From UBA5336 sp964506685 (GTDB lineage: Bacteria > Pseudomonadota > Alphaproteobacteria > Caulobacterales > Hyphomonadaceae): a stretch of DNA of 64,000 nt. The notes under the pieces are model-generated. The model saw only the letters and a program-made list of their open reading frames with translations. It made no database searches and was not told where the DNA came from. Location: assembly GCA_964506685.1 (NCBI GenBank), contig CAZDMQ010000010.1, positions 4,091-68,090 on the forward strand, given 5' to 3'. The translations under genes were made by a program, and so were the position numbers. Positions 18,023 through 26,635 of this stretch are shown one piece after another; the stretch's first letter is position 1, and each line of letters starts with the position of its first letter.

Positions 18023-19363
18023 TCAACGCGTGTCCCGGGCCGCCTGCATCGCCCGCACCGCCCGGCGGTCCTGGCCCTGCCGCCGCCGTACCGCCTTCAT
18101 GAGGCCGAGCCGCAGGTCCGGCGCCCTCCCCCCCGCAAGGCGGTCGATCTGCTCGTAATACCAGGCCTGGGCGCCGAGGCCGTTGAGCATCTTGACCCCC
18201 CCGATCGGCGAGGCCGGACCCAGCAGGCGCGTCGGCCCCAGCCGCAACCGGTCCTCCCAGCGCTCGGCCGCCGCCGTCTCGCCCGACAACAGCGCACTCG
18301 GCAGGTCGGGGTCGACACATAGCGGCCGGCCCAGCCCGATGAGGTCGACCGCCTCGTCGGCCAGCGCGGCATCCATCGCCGCGCGCGAGCGGAACCCACC
18401 CGTCACCATCACCGGCATCGCTGCCTCGGCCTTCACCGCGCGGGCATAATCGAGAAAATAGGCTTCCCGCTGGCGGGTGCTCTCGCTCCGCTCTCGGAGC
18501 GGGTCGTGGGCCGGCTTCAGCCCGTCCTGGCCCATCATCTGGGGCTGCTCATAGGAGCCGCCGGACACCTCCAGGAGATCGATCCCGAGCCGGTTCAGCC
18601 TCTCGACAACGCCGAGGCAGTCGGCCTGGCTGAACCCGCCCTTCTGGAAATCCGACGAGTTGAGCTTTACCGACAGCGTGAAGTCCGGCCCGCAGCGGGC
18701 GCGGATCGCTGCGACGACCTCGCACAACAGTCGCGCCCGGCCGGCCAGGTCTCCGCCCCAGCCATCGGTGCGGCGATTGGCCAGCGGGCTCAGGAAGGAC
18801 GAGATCAGGTAGCCATGCGCGGCATGCACCTGCACTCCGTCGAAACCGGCGGCCAGGGCCACCGCGGCCGCATCGGCGAAAGCCTCGACCAGGCCCGTGA
18901 TCTCCACGACGCTCAGTGCCCGCGGCATCCCGAACACCTTGCCCGGCAGCGCGACCGGCACGGCGCTCGGCGCGCCCGGCTCGGCATTGATCCGCGCCGG
19001 GGTCTGCCGGCCGGCATGGCTGAGCTGCATCAGCACCGGCGCGCCGCCCGACTTTGCCGCCCTGGCCCAGTCCGCCAGCGCCATCTTCTGCAGGTTCGAC
19101 TGCGGCCCCGTGATCACCACATTGCCCGGCCGTTCGAGATGGTCCGGATCGACCTGCACATTGCCGGTGATCATCAGCCCGATGCCGCCGGCTGCCCAGC
19201 GGCGATAAAGGGTGACATGCCCGAGCGTGGCCCGCCCCCCGGCATCGGCAAGCCCTTCGGTCATCGCCGCCTTGGCGAGGCGGTTGGGCAGGGTGAGACC
19301 GCTCGGAAGGGTCAGCGGTGTATCGATCGTCCGGGCGGCGGGAACCGCTGCACTGTCGGGCAT
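18023..19363 (-). CDS. NADH:flavin oxidoreductase (old yellow enzyme family)
   Basis: 446-aa FMN-dependent TIM-barrel enzyme. Family motifs: KAAMTEGLAD near residue 30, LSHAGRQ (His of the active-site pair), VQVHAAHGYLISSFLSPLANRRTD (the HxxHGYL-type segment) and VTGGFR plus LGRPL for phosphate binding. GAGGAG lies about 10 nt before the ATG at 19363. It is full length for the short class without a second NADH domain. It stands alone on the minus strand, divergent from parE, and its substrate cannot be told. Confidence 0.9.
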   Translation of the reverse strand: MPDSAAVPAARTIDTPLTLPSGLTLPNRLAKAAMTEGLADAGGRATLGHVTLYRRWAAGGIGLMITGNVQVDPDHLERPGNVVITGPQSNLQKMALADWARAAKSGGAPVLMQLSHAGRQTPARINAEPGAPSAVPVALPGKVFGMPRALSVVEITGLVEAFADAAAVALAAGFDGVQVHAAHGYLISSFLSPLANRRTDGWGGDLAGRARLLCEVVAAIRARCGPDFTLSVKLNSSDFQKGGFSQADCLGVVERLNRLGIDLLEVSGGSYEQPQMMGQDGLKPAHDPLRERSESTRQREAYFLDYARAVKAEAAMPVMVTGGFRSRAAMDAALADEAVDLIGLGRPLCVDPDLPSALLSGETAAAERWEDRLRLGPTRLLGPASPIGGVKMLNGLGAQAWYYEQIDRLAGGRAPDLRLGLMKAVRRRQGQDRRAVRAMQAARDTR

Positions 19364-19725
19364 GGGGCCGGCTCCTCTTCGGGGTGAAGGCAAGGCTCCC
19401 TTTCCTATCGCGTCGATTCCGGTCTTTCCAGCCGCCCGGCACCGTTCCGGCAGCCCGGCGCCCACCCCGGCCGTGCCCCGCCATATGTCCCGCCATATGC
19501 GCCGCCATACACCTCGCCAGGGACCCGACGGCCGGCGAGACCACTGACGACAGCCGCGCAGCCGCTTGTCCGCGCCGCCGAGTCAGGTCTCTCTTCCGGC
19601 CTGTTCGCCGCCATCGGGACGGCGGGCACGGGTCCAGGATTAAGGCGCTGTTCAGCATTTCGGCGACTTTTTCCGGGATCAGTGCTTCTGCGTCCGTTCA
19701 GACCCCATATAAGGAGACGAGACCC
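19364..19725. other. Divergent intergenic region between the flavin oxidoreductase and parE
   Basis: About 360 bp without a convincing gene. It holds a three-copy 12-bp tandem repeat (19479-19514), GANTC sites (GATTC near 19409, GAGTC near 19580) that a CcrM-type methylase would modify, and the parE ribosome site AAGGAG at 19711-19716. No clear sigma-70 promoter was identified. Confidence 0.5.
19479..19514. repeat. Three tandem 12-bp units (CGCCATATGTCC-type)
   Basis: CGCCATATGTCC, CGCCATATGCGC and CGCCATACACCT lie head to tail in the divergent region upstream of parE. Copies 1 and 2 share their first nine bases; the third diverges at its end. The CATATG cores are palindromic. A regulator site cluster or simple slippage are both possible. 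Confidence 0.6.
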
Positions 19726-21750
19726 GTGTCCGCCGCAAAGAAAGACCTGTTCGATCACATGACCACGCCAGAAGGAGGGGACAGCGCGGGCACGGCCACC
19801 GGCAGCTATTCGGCCAAGGATATCGAGGTCCTCGAAGGGCTGGAACCGGTCCGCATGCGTCCCGGCATGTACATCGGCGGCACCGACGAGCGCGCCTATC
19901 ATCACCTCTTCGCCGAGGTACTGGACAATTCCATGGACGAGGCGACCGCGGGCCATGCCTCCCGGATCGAGGTCCATCTCGCCGCCGACGGCACCCTCGC
20001 GGTCACCGACAATGGCCGCGGCATCCCGGTCGACCCCCACCCCAAATATCCCGACAAATCCGCCCTCGAAGTCATCATGACCACGCTGCATGCAGGGGGG
20101 AAATTCTCCAACAAGTCCTACGAGACCGCCGGCGGCCTGCACGGGGTCGGCATTTCCGTCGTCAACGCCCTGTCCGAACGGGTCGAGGTCGAGGTCGCCC
20201 GCGAGAAGAAGCTCTACGTCCAGGCCTTCGAGCGCGGCGTCCCGGCAGGGCCGCTGGAGCGTCGTGGCCCCGCCCCGAACCGCCGCGGCACCACGGTCCG
20301 TTTCCGTCCTGACCCGGAGATCTTCGGCGACAAGCTGCGCTTCAAGCCCGCCCGCCTGTTCCAGATGACCCGGTCCAAGGCCTATCTCTATCGCGGCGTG
20401 GAAGTGCGCTGGAGCTGCGACCCGGCCTGCCTGCCCGAGGGCTCGAAGGTGCCGGCCGAAGCGGTCCTCTCCTACCCCAACGGCCTCGCCGACCAGCTCA
20501 CCGAGGTGTTCGGCGACAAGGACACCATCACCGAGGCCCCCTTCACCGGGCTCGTCGAACTCGAAGAGGGCAAGGTCGAATGGGCGATCGCCTGGACCCA
20601 TGCCGGCTTCGGCGAGGCCGATGGCTTCGCCCGCTCCTACTGCAACACGATCCCGACCCCCGATGGCGGCACCCATGAGGCCGGCTTCCGCTCCGCCATC
20701 ACCAAGGGGATCCGCAATTTCGGCGAGCTGACGAACCAGAAGAAGACGGCCCAGCTCACCGCCGACGACATCATGAGCCATGCCGGCCTGCTGCTCTCGG
20801 TGTTCATCCGCAACCCCGAATTCGTCGGCCAGACCAAGGACAAGCTCTCCACCACCGCCGCCTTCCGCCTCGTCGAGAACGCCGTCCGCGACCGTTTCGA
20901 CCACTGGCTCACCGCCTCGCCCAAGGAAGCCGAGAAGCTCTTCACCTGGGCCATGGACCGGGCCGAGGAACGCGCCCGCCGGCGCAAGGCCAAGGAGGTC
21001 GAGCGCAAGACCGCGACCAAGCGACTGCGCCTGCCCGGCAAGCTCGCCGACTGCGCTGACCGCGGCCCCGAGGGCACCGAACTGTTTCTCGTCGAGGGCG
21101 ATTCGGCCGGCGGCTCGGCCAAGCAGGCCCGCAATCGCAAGACCCAGGCGATCCTGCCCCTGCGCGGCAAGATCCTGAACGTCGCCTCCGCCTCGGACGA
21201 CAAGCTGATGAAGAATGCCGAGCTCGGCGATCTCTCCCTCGCCCTCGGCACCCCGCTGGGCCGCGCCTTCGATGTCGACCAGCTGCGCTATGAGCGCATC
21301 ATCATCATGACCGACGCCGATGTCGACGGCGCGCATATCGCCGCCCTGCTCATCACCTTCTTCTACAAGCTCTGCCCGGGCCTGGTCGAGAGCGGCCGGC
21401 TGTTCCTCGCCCTGCCCCCGCTCTACCGCCTGAGCCACAAGGGCAAGACCGTCTACGCCATGGACGATGCAGAAAAGACGCAAAAGCTCGCCACCGAATT
21501 TGCCGCCAATGCCAAGGTCGAGCTCGGCCGCTTCAAGGGCCTCGGCGAGATGAATCCCGGCCAGCTCAAGGAAACCACCATGGACCCGGCGACGCGCACC
21601 CTGGCCCGCGTCACCCTGCCCGACGGGGTCGACAGCATGGACGAGATCAGCCCTGCCGAGCTGATCGAGACCCTCATGGGCCGCCGCCCCGAACTGCGCT
21701 TCCAGTTCATCCAGGACAATGCCAGCTTCGTCGAGGAACTCGACATCTGA
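19726..21750 (+). CDS. parE: DNA topoisomerase IV subunit B
   Basis: 674-aa ATPase subunit that works with ParC to unlink daughter chromosomes. GHKL motifs: EVLDNSMDEA, DNGRGIPVD, GGLHGVGISVVNALS. Toprim motifs: VEGDSAGGSAKQARNR and TDADVDGAHIAALL. The end LRFQFIQDNASFVEELDI is typical of ParE rather than GyrB, and the insertion found in many GyrB proteins is absent. The start is GTG at 19726, 10 nt after AAGGAG. Upstream in-frame ATGs lie in sequence with no ParE similarity. Confidence 0.96.
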   Translation: MSAAKKDLFDHMTTPEGGDSAGTATGSYSAKDIEVLEGLEPVRMRPGMYIGGTDERAYHHLFAEVLDNSMDEATAGHASRIEVHLAADGTLAVTDNGRGIPVDPHPKYPDKSALEVIMTTLHAGGKFSNKSYETAGGLHGVGISVVNALSERVEVEVAREKKLYVQAFERGVPAGPLERRGPAPNRRGTTVRFRPDPEIFGDKLRFKPARLFQMTRSKAYLYRGVEVRWSCDPACLPEGSKVPAEAVLSYPNGLADQLTEVFGDKDTITEAPFTGLVELEEGKVEWAIAWTHAGFGEADGFARSYCNTIPTPDGGTHEAGFRSAITKGIRNFGELTNQKKTAQLTADDIMSHAGLLLSVFIRNPEFVGQTKDKLSTTAAFRLVENAVRDRFDHWLTASPKEAEKLFTWAMDRAEERARRRKAKEVERKTATKRLRLPGKLADCADRGPEGTELFLVEGDSAGGSAKQARNRKTQAILPLRGKILNVASASDDKLMKNAELGDLSLALGTPLGRAFDVDQLRYERIIIMTDADVDGAHIAALLITFFYKLCPGLVESGRLFLALPPLYRLSHKGKTVYAMDDAEKTQKLATEFAANAKVELGRFKGLGEMNPGQLKETTMDPATRTLARVTLPDGVDSMDEISPAELIETLMGRRPELRFQFIQDNASFVEELDI

Positions 21751-21772
21751 GCCGCCGCGTCTCCGCAGGCAA

Positions 21773-21792
21773 GGTCGATGCGGGCATCGACC
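21773..21792. terminator. Palindromic hairpin 22 bp after parE
   Basis: GGTCGATGC and GCATCGACC are perfect 9-bp arms around GG. No poly-U tract follows, so it is not a classic intrinsic terminator, but it is well placed to end or protect the parE message. Confidence 0.35.
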
Positions 21793-21857
21793 GGGGATTA
21801 CGACGCCTCCCTGGCGCAAAAGGCCAGTGCTCAGGCGGTTCAAATTCGGAAGATAGC
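21786..21857 (+). pseudogene. Possible CcdA antitoxin scar
   Basis: Fragments resembling the end of CcdA appear in shifted frames: a DYDASLAQKA piece like the YNAxVAExG segment, then an LRRF piece before TAG at about 21855, like the FSDGLRRF end. The similarity is short and broken by indels. Its position directly before a decayed ccdB is the main support. Confidence 0.3.
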
Positions 21858-21880
21858 GCTTTAGCGCCTGCCCCTCTCCC

Positions 21881-22186
21881 ATCGCCCGTTTCGACGCCTG
21901 TCGGTTTCTCGGCCGCTCCATACCCCTATTGTCGATGTGCAGGCCGATCTGCTGTCGGACCTTGCAAGCCGTGTGGTCGTTTCACTTCTTCCCCTGCCTG
22001 ACGTCCCCGCCGCCCGCCTGCCGAGGCTGAAACCTGTCCTGAATATCGCCGGCAGGGACGATGTGTTCATGGCGACGGACCTGGCCGCAGTCCCCGAGTC
22101 CCAACCTTAGTGAACGCGTCACGAACCTCGAGGACGAGGATCGCGATGTGATCACCGGCGCGCTCGTCTTCCTGTTCCAGGATTTC
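21881..22186 (+). pseudogene. ccdB: Frameshifted ccdB toxin gene (gyrase poison)
   Basis: Conceptual translation in three pieces gives nearly all of CcdB: ARFDACRF (21884-21907), then VDVQADLLSDLASRVVVSLLPLPDVPAARLP to FMATDLAAVPESQ (about 21928-22104), then LSERVTNLEDEDRDVITGALVFLFQDF (22106-22186). The frame changes before 21928 and again at an extra C near 22105, and a stop (TAG at 22108-22110) follows in the middle frame. The likely start is ATC instead of ATG (21881). It is therefore dead. The residues match chromosomal CcdB homologues well. It is close behind parE, whose relative gyrase is the CcdB target. Confidence 0.75.
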
Positions 22187-22250
22187 CGAGCGCTGTGGGA
22201 CAGCGCCGTTCCCGTCCCCGCTGCGAATTTCCAGGGTATGATCGGTCGCC

Positions 22251-22895
22251 ATGGGACCCGACCACCCCTCCTGCAATCCGGCCCGCGCCCCCTTGTGGGA
22301 CGCGTTCCTCGCCTTTCTCGGCTCGATCAGCGCACTCATCGCACCGGCCGGCAATGGCTCCGAACCGCTGCTGCTCGACGACTGGCGGGCGGTGCGCCGC
22401 CGGCTCGCAGAGGCCGAACGCCGGTTCCGGCGGCTGATCCTGCCCGAAGCCATGGCGCTCGCAGCCCGGTTGACGGCCGGGCTTGGCCCCCTGCGCCAGC
22501 GTGCCAGACCGGCGCGGGCGCGCTCGGCGGAGACCCGGGCACGCGCGCGCCCCCTCTTTCATTTCAGCCTCCACGAAGCAACTCCGCGGCCCAGCCACCC
22601 ACGCCCCGGCCGCCAGCACCATGGCCTGCCCACCCCGCCGCTGCGCGATCATTTCGGGACCACCATGGTGCCGGCACGGGCCGAGTTCCGGCGCTATGCG
22701 GCCCTCATCGCGGCGACGCAGAGCCCCGGCCACACCATCCTCCGGCTTGCCCGGATCCTGCGCCGCCGTGCCGGCTCGTCGCGTCCGCCCCTGCCCTTCC
22801 GCCCCGACGGCTCCCCCCGCCGCATGGGCGGGACCGGCCCCCTTCCAGCCGGCCCGCCTCTCGCTTCGGAGGCGAAGCCACCGCCCGAGCCCTGA
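22251..22895 (+). CDS. Hypothetical Arg/Pro/Ala-rich protein (214 aa)
   Basis: 214-aa product with a hydrophobic N-terminal segment (AFLAFLGSISALIAPAG, about 18-34), a charged helix (DDWRAVRRRLAEAERRFRRLIL), and an Arg/Pro/His-rich second half that looks disordered. I do not recognise a family. There is no strong ribosome site before the ATG at 22251, so the start is uncertain. It is the best candidate in the stretch between the ccdB remnant and the VOC gene; the opposite strand also has open frames, so its reality is moderate. Confidence 0.4.
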   Translation: MGPDHPSCNPARAPLWDAFLAFLGSISALIAPAGNGSEPLLLDDWRAVRRRLAEAERRFRRLILPEAMALAARLTAGLGPLRQRARPARARSAETRARARPLFHFSLHEATPRPSHPRPGRQHHGLPTPPLRDHFGTTMVPARAEFRRYAALIAATQSPGHTILRLARILRRRAGSSRPPLPFRPDGSPRRMGGTGPLPAGPPLASEAKPPPEP

Positions 22896-23155
22896 CGAAA
22901 CGCCGCCACGTACCCCTCGAAATCCGCAAGACATCCCGCACCTGGGCCTGCAGGCGCGAACGCTTCGCCGCGCCTTTCGCAAGGAACGGCATGGCGCCCC
23001 CTGCCTCAGCACATCTGGCCTGCAGCTTCGACCGCCCCCGCCGCCCCCGGGTCAGACCGGAAACCCGGCAACCCGCCGCGCCGGCCCCTTGATCCGGGCC
23101 CAGAAGCAGGCATCCTGAGCCTGAGAGATACCCAGCCAACGGGAGCGCAAACACC

Positions 23156-23845
23156 ATGATCAGGGTCAACGGCATTCACCACATCGCCATCATGGCAGGC
23201 GACATCAAGAAACACATCGCCTTCTTCTCCGACGTGCTCGGCTGCCGGCTCTCGGCGATCTTCGACATGCACGGCGTGCCCGGCGGACTGCACGCCTTCA
23301 TGCACATGAACGACCACTCCTATTTCTCGATTGTCCAGCTGCCCGACGTCGACGCGATCCCGATCGAACTCGGCGTCACCCATGCCGGTAACGGCGCCGC
23401 CCCCTCGGCCCCCGGCACCATGCAGCACCTCGCCTTCAACGTGGACAGTGAGGCCGACCTGCTTGCCATCCGCGACCGGATCCGGACGAAGGGCGTCAAT
23501 GTCATCGGCCCAATCGACCACGGCATCTGCAGCTCGATCTATTTTGCTGGCCCCGACCAGCTGACCCTGGAAGTCGCTGCCGGGCGCGGCACCATCGACC
23601 CCGCCGCATGGGTCGATCCCGCTGTGCTGGAAAAGGCCGGGATCAGCGCGGCCGAGGCCGAGACCTACATGCACCCCGACCCCTATGCGGGCGAAGGCGG
23701 TGCCGTCGCCCAGCCGCCGCATGATCCCGACAAGCCCCACCAGGCCTATCCCGAAGCCATGTACCGGCAGATGCTCGCCACCCCGGACGCGGCCATTGCA
23801 GCGGCTGCGAGCTATGCCGAACCGCCGGTGAAACAGGCCTCCTGA
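23156..23845 (+). CDS. VOC superfamily (glyoxalase/dioxygenase-like) protein
   Basis: 229 aa with one VOC domain (residues 1-145) of two babbaa modules: IHHIAIMAGDIKKHIAFFSDVLG holds the first metal His, QHLAFNVDSEADL the next, and LTLEVAAG the terminal Glu. The C-terminal ~80 residues (Pro/Ala-rich, YMHPDPY) are an add-on not typical of simple glyoxalases. GGGAG lies about 11 nt before the ATG. Possible activities include lyase, epimerase or extradiol dioxygenase; the substrate is not evident. Confidence 0.85.
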   Translation: MIRVNGIHHIAIMAGDIKKHIAFFSDVLGCRLSAIFDMHGVPGGLHAFMHMNDHSYFSIVQLPDVDAIPIELGVTHAGNGAAPSAPGTMQHLAFNVDSEADLLAIRDRIRTKGVNVIGPIDHGICSSIYFAGPDQLTLEVAAGRGTIDPAAWVDPAVLEKAGISAAEAETYMHPDPYAGEGGAVAQPPHDPDKPHQAYPEAMYRQMLATPDAAIAAAASYAEPPVKQAS

Positions 23846-23882
23846 TGACGGGCGACACAAGCCTCCGGCCTGTCTCGTCATC
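23844..23882. terminator. Imperfect hairpin at the end of the VOC gene
   Basis: GATGACG and CGTCATC, extended by ACA/TGT pairs, face each other across a ~14-nt loop. It begins at the stop codon of the VOC gene and lies between convergent genes, so it could serve both directions. No strong U-run. Confidence 0.3.
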
Positions 23883-24025
23883 GGCGCCTGAGCCGGAACC
23901 GGTGGCATGGCCGGCGCCCGCTTGACCCGGGCGGCGCCCATGGCGTGGTGGAACGCTTCACAGGAGGCGCTGAACCAATAAGCCGCTCGCGCCAGCAGGA
24001 CGCGGGGGCCATGGCTCCATCCGGA

Positions 24026-25585
24026 TCAGAAGCCGCCGCCGGTCCTGAACCCGCCACTGCGGCCGCCCCCGATCCGGGGCCGGCGGCTGGGCAGGGAAAC
24101 GCTGCGGCCGGAGCGGCGCGAGCCTGGAAACCCGCCCGGCAGGCCGCCCGGAAGACTGCCTGGCAAACCAATCGGCGAGCCGCCCCGCCGCGACGACCGG
24201 CCCATTTCGCGGAGGATGCCCCAGCCGATGTCCCGGGCGATTTCGGGAAAGCCGGAGGTCTTCCGGCGCGAGGGGCCGCCAAATCCGGGATGGGCGCGCG
24301 GCTGGCGGCGGCGGACCTTGCGCCTGAGCGTGCGCACGGCATCCTCCGGCATCAGGCGCCCGGCCAGCAGGGCGTCCATTACGCTGTCGATCGCCGAGGC
24401 GGAAAAGTAGGCATAGGGGCTGTCGAGCTGGTCCCGCTTGAACAGGCGCCGGAAGTGCTCCAGCTCCTCAAGTCGGAGCCGCCGCCGCTTCGGCGCTGCA
24501 GCGACCTCCGATCGCCGCATCTCCTCGTCCATCTCCTGGCGGCGGAGCGTCACGAGCTGGTCGACCATCCGGTCATCATCCGGCGTCACGGTCTGGGTCA
24601 CCAGCAGCCGCAGATCCGGAAAGCTCGCCTGCTTCAGGGCCTCGGCCAGCCGGATCCGGGCCTCGTGTGCCGGCCCCCGGGCCCCGGCCTCGGCCTCGGC
24701 ATGGGTCCTTGCCAGGGCGAGGTGGGCAGCTTCGGCAGCCTCGATCCGGGCGTCGATCGCCTCCAGCGCCGTGCGGGCCGCTTCGACACCGGCCTTCAGC
24801 GCCTCGGCACCCGCGGCCGCCAGCGCCTCGGTCTCCGCCGTTTCCAGCGCCTCCTGGGCTTCGGCCTCGACCGCTGCCATGCGCTCCACATGGGCAGCGA
24901 TCCGCCCCGGCAGCTCGGTCAGGCGCTGGTAGTTCCGCCAGGACCGGTCATAACGGCAGACGCTCGCGACCCAGCCATCGAGAAACCGGACAGGGGGTGG
25001 CGCCCGGTAATCGGTGGTCCGGAAGCCCTGCTTCCACAGGTACATGAATAGCGGGTCGGCCTCATACGGCTTTCCCTTTTCGGCCCGGTCCTCTTCGGCC
25101 ATCTCCAGCTTCTGCCGGGCCCGCTCGGTGATCGCCTCCGCCTCGGCCGCCGCTTCCACGCATGCATGATAGGCCTCATCGGTCTCCAGCGCCGCCTCGA
25201 CCTCGGCCACGATCGCCTCGAAGGCCTCGACGGCCGCATCAAGATCAGCCGCCGCCTTCTGGCGCGTCTGCTCGAGGGTCGCGATCTGCGTGGCCTTGGC
25301 ATTGAGGTCCCGCAGGAGGTCCGCGACATACCCCTCCTGCTCACCGAGCAGGCGGTCCACTTCGGCATCAAGCGCCCGGAGCATCCGCAGCCTGTCATCG
25401 CTTCCGGCATGGTCGAGCTGGAGATCGGCCAGCGCGGTATAGGCCGCCGCCTGCGCCTGCCGGATCCGGGCAAGTTCCCGATCCGCATCCTTCTCGCTCT
25501 CGATCGCATCGGCAAGGGCCCGCCGGGCGGCGGCAAGCGAACGGTCGAACCGGGAGAGGGCCGCGCGGCCGTCAATCGTGCTCAT
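24026..25585 (-). CDS. Coiled-coil protein with Arg/Gly-rich tail, last gene of the TelA-like/DUF6384 unit
   Basis: 519 aa, almost entirely helical: coiled coil at about 1-160 and 210-310, a conserved-looking middle (about 175-215, PLFMYLWKQGFRTTDYRAPPPVRFLDGWVASVCRYDRSWRNYQRL, quoted here in outline), a globular part ending in YAYFSASAIDSVMDALLAGR (about 395-415), and a basic tail that ends in the repeat-like RSGGFRTGGGF. No catalytic motif is visible. It starts 6 bp after the DUF6384-like gene, with GTGAGG as ribosome site inside that gene's end. Function unknown; co-occurrence suggests a complex with its two upstream neighbours. Confidence 0.8.
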   Translation of the reverse strand: MSTIDGRAALSRFDRSLAAARRALADAIESEKDADRELARIRQAQAAAYTALADLQLDHAGSDDRLRMLRALDAEVDRLLGEQEGYVADLLRDLNAKATQIATLEQTRQKAAADLDAAVEAFEAIVAEVEAALETDEAYHACVEAAAEAEAITERARQKLEMAEEDRAEKGKPYEADPLFMYLWKQGFRTTDYRAPPPVRFLDGWVASVCRYDRSWRNYQRLTELPGRIAAHVERMAAVEAEAQEALETAETEALAAAGAEALKAGVEAARTALEAIDARIEAAEAAHLALARTHAEAEAGARGPAHEARIRLAEALKQASFPDLRLLVTQTVTPDDDRMVDQLVTLRRQEMDEEMRRSEVAAAPKRRRLRLEELEHFRRLFKRDQLDSPYAYFSASAIDSVMDALLAGRLMPEDAVRTLRRKVRRRQPRAHPGFGGPSRRKTSGFPEIARDIGWGILREMGRSSRRGGSPIGLPGSLPGGLPGGFPGSRRSGRSVSLPSRRPRIGGGRSGGFRTGGGF

Positions 25586-25591
25586 CTGGCC

Positions 25592-26623
25592 TCACCATTC
25601 GAGGATGGCCCCGCCCGGGGTCGAGACGGCGTAATCGGGATAGAGCCGGCCGGGCTTCTTCTCGCCGATGATCGCATTGTCGATGATCCGGTCGTCCCGC
25701 TTGTCGGCCGCCATGGCGTCGAACACCGATTTCGAGACCCGCTGCCCCCAGCGCGTGACCCGGGCCGAGCGCCGGTCCTCCTCGCTGGTGACCGGCACTT
25801 CGAGAACACGGCCCGTGGCATCGACGGCCTCGACGACAAGGTAGAAGTTGTTGACCGACGGATCATCCTCCGCTTCGCGGAACACGCCGGAAAAATCCTC
25901 TGGGTCCTGGACGATACGGACCTGGTAGCTCTGCGCGAGATCGGTCTCGAGCGTGCGGAGGTCGGCAATCGCCTGCTCGGCAGCTTCGCGGTCGCCGGCC
26001 TCGAGCGCCTGCCGGCCGGCCAGCAGCAGGGCATCGGCCATACGCACTGCGCCCTCATCCTCGCTGACCTCATCGATGCCCTGCCGCGCCGCGAGAAGAT
26101 CGGCCGGCAGCGTTTCCGTGAGCGCCACGATCGCCGCCCGCTCCCGCGCCGCCTCGGGGCCGGCAATGGTGACCTGGTAGACCCCCAGCCCGCCAAGCAC
26201 CATGGCAGCGAGCGCGGCGGCCGGTTTCCACCAGCGATCGCGGGTAATGTAGATCATGGCGAGCCGTCGGGAGAGGCCCGGCGGGGTCGGCTCATAGACG
26301 AACCGCCGCTCCTCCAGCGCCTTCACCCCGTCCTGGAGGATCCGTTCCGGCACGTCGATGCCCTGGGCGCGGTAGATCTCCTGCAGCCGCTCGATGAGGT
26401 TCGCTTCCCGGCCCGCCTGGTCAAGTTCACGCGACAGGATCTGCTCGCGATGACGGATCGTATCGACCACATCCATGGCCATCAGCACCTCGTCCAGCTC
26501 CGGCGCTGCGTCCGGGAGTGTCGCGTCTTGCGGAGCCGGAGCCGAAGCCGGGACGGGCGTAGGGCCAGGCGCCGGGGCGGGCGCCGGGCCCGCCGGATCG
26601 ACGGATATGGGGTCGCCGTTCAC
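25592..26623 (-). CDS. DUF6384-like single-span membrane protein
   Basis: 343 aa starting with GTG. An N-terminal Pro/Ala-rich stretch (1-40) is followed by a helical cytosolic part (about 42-130, VLMAMDVVDTIRHREQILSREL), one membrane span (about 135-155, AAALAAMVLGGLGVYQVTIAG), and an outer region with a helical pair and a beta-rich end (NNFYLVVEAVDATGRVLEVPV, about 260-285). My assignment to DUF6384 is from memory of its overall pattern and its usual company with TelA-like proteins, and is not certain. 12 bp separate it from the TelA-like gene. Confidence 0.75.
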   Translation of the reverse strand: MNGDPISVDPAGPAPAPAPGPTPVPASAPAPQDATLPDAAPELDEVLMAMDVVDTIRHREQILSRELDQAGREANLIERLQEIYRAQGIDVPERILQDGVKALEERRFVYEPTPPGLSRRLAMIYITRDRWWKPAAALAAMVLGGLGVYQVTIAGPEAARERAAIVALTETLPADLLAARQGIDEVSEDEGAVRMADALLLAGRQALEAGDREAAEQAIADLRTLETDLAQSYQVRIVQDPEDFSGVFREAEDDPSVNNFYLVVEAVDATGRVLEVPVTSEEDRRSARVTRWGQRVSKSVFDAMAADKRDDRIIDNAIIGEKKPGRLYPDYAVSTPGGAILEW

Positions 26624-26635
26624 CGCCGGGTCGTC

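Noticed and set aside
19479..19514. Three 12-bp repeats as a CRISPR array or replication iterons
   Set aside because: Units are adjacent without spacers, only three are present, and there are no cas or rep genes nearby.
19318..19725. Upstream extension of the parE frame
   Set aside because: The extra 136 codons lack similarity to ParE and overlap the divergent flavin oxidoreductase; GTG at 19726 has a good ribosome site.
21838..21850. T-loop-like GGTTCAAATTC suggestive of a tRNA
   Set aside because: The flanking bases do not form a T-stem and no acceptor, D or anticodon arms are present; better explained as part of a ccdA scar.
19405..21921. Long minus-strand open frame (838 codons) across parE
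   Set aside because: Antisense to parE, which has complete GHKL and Toprim motifs.
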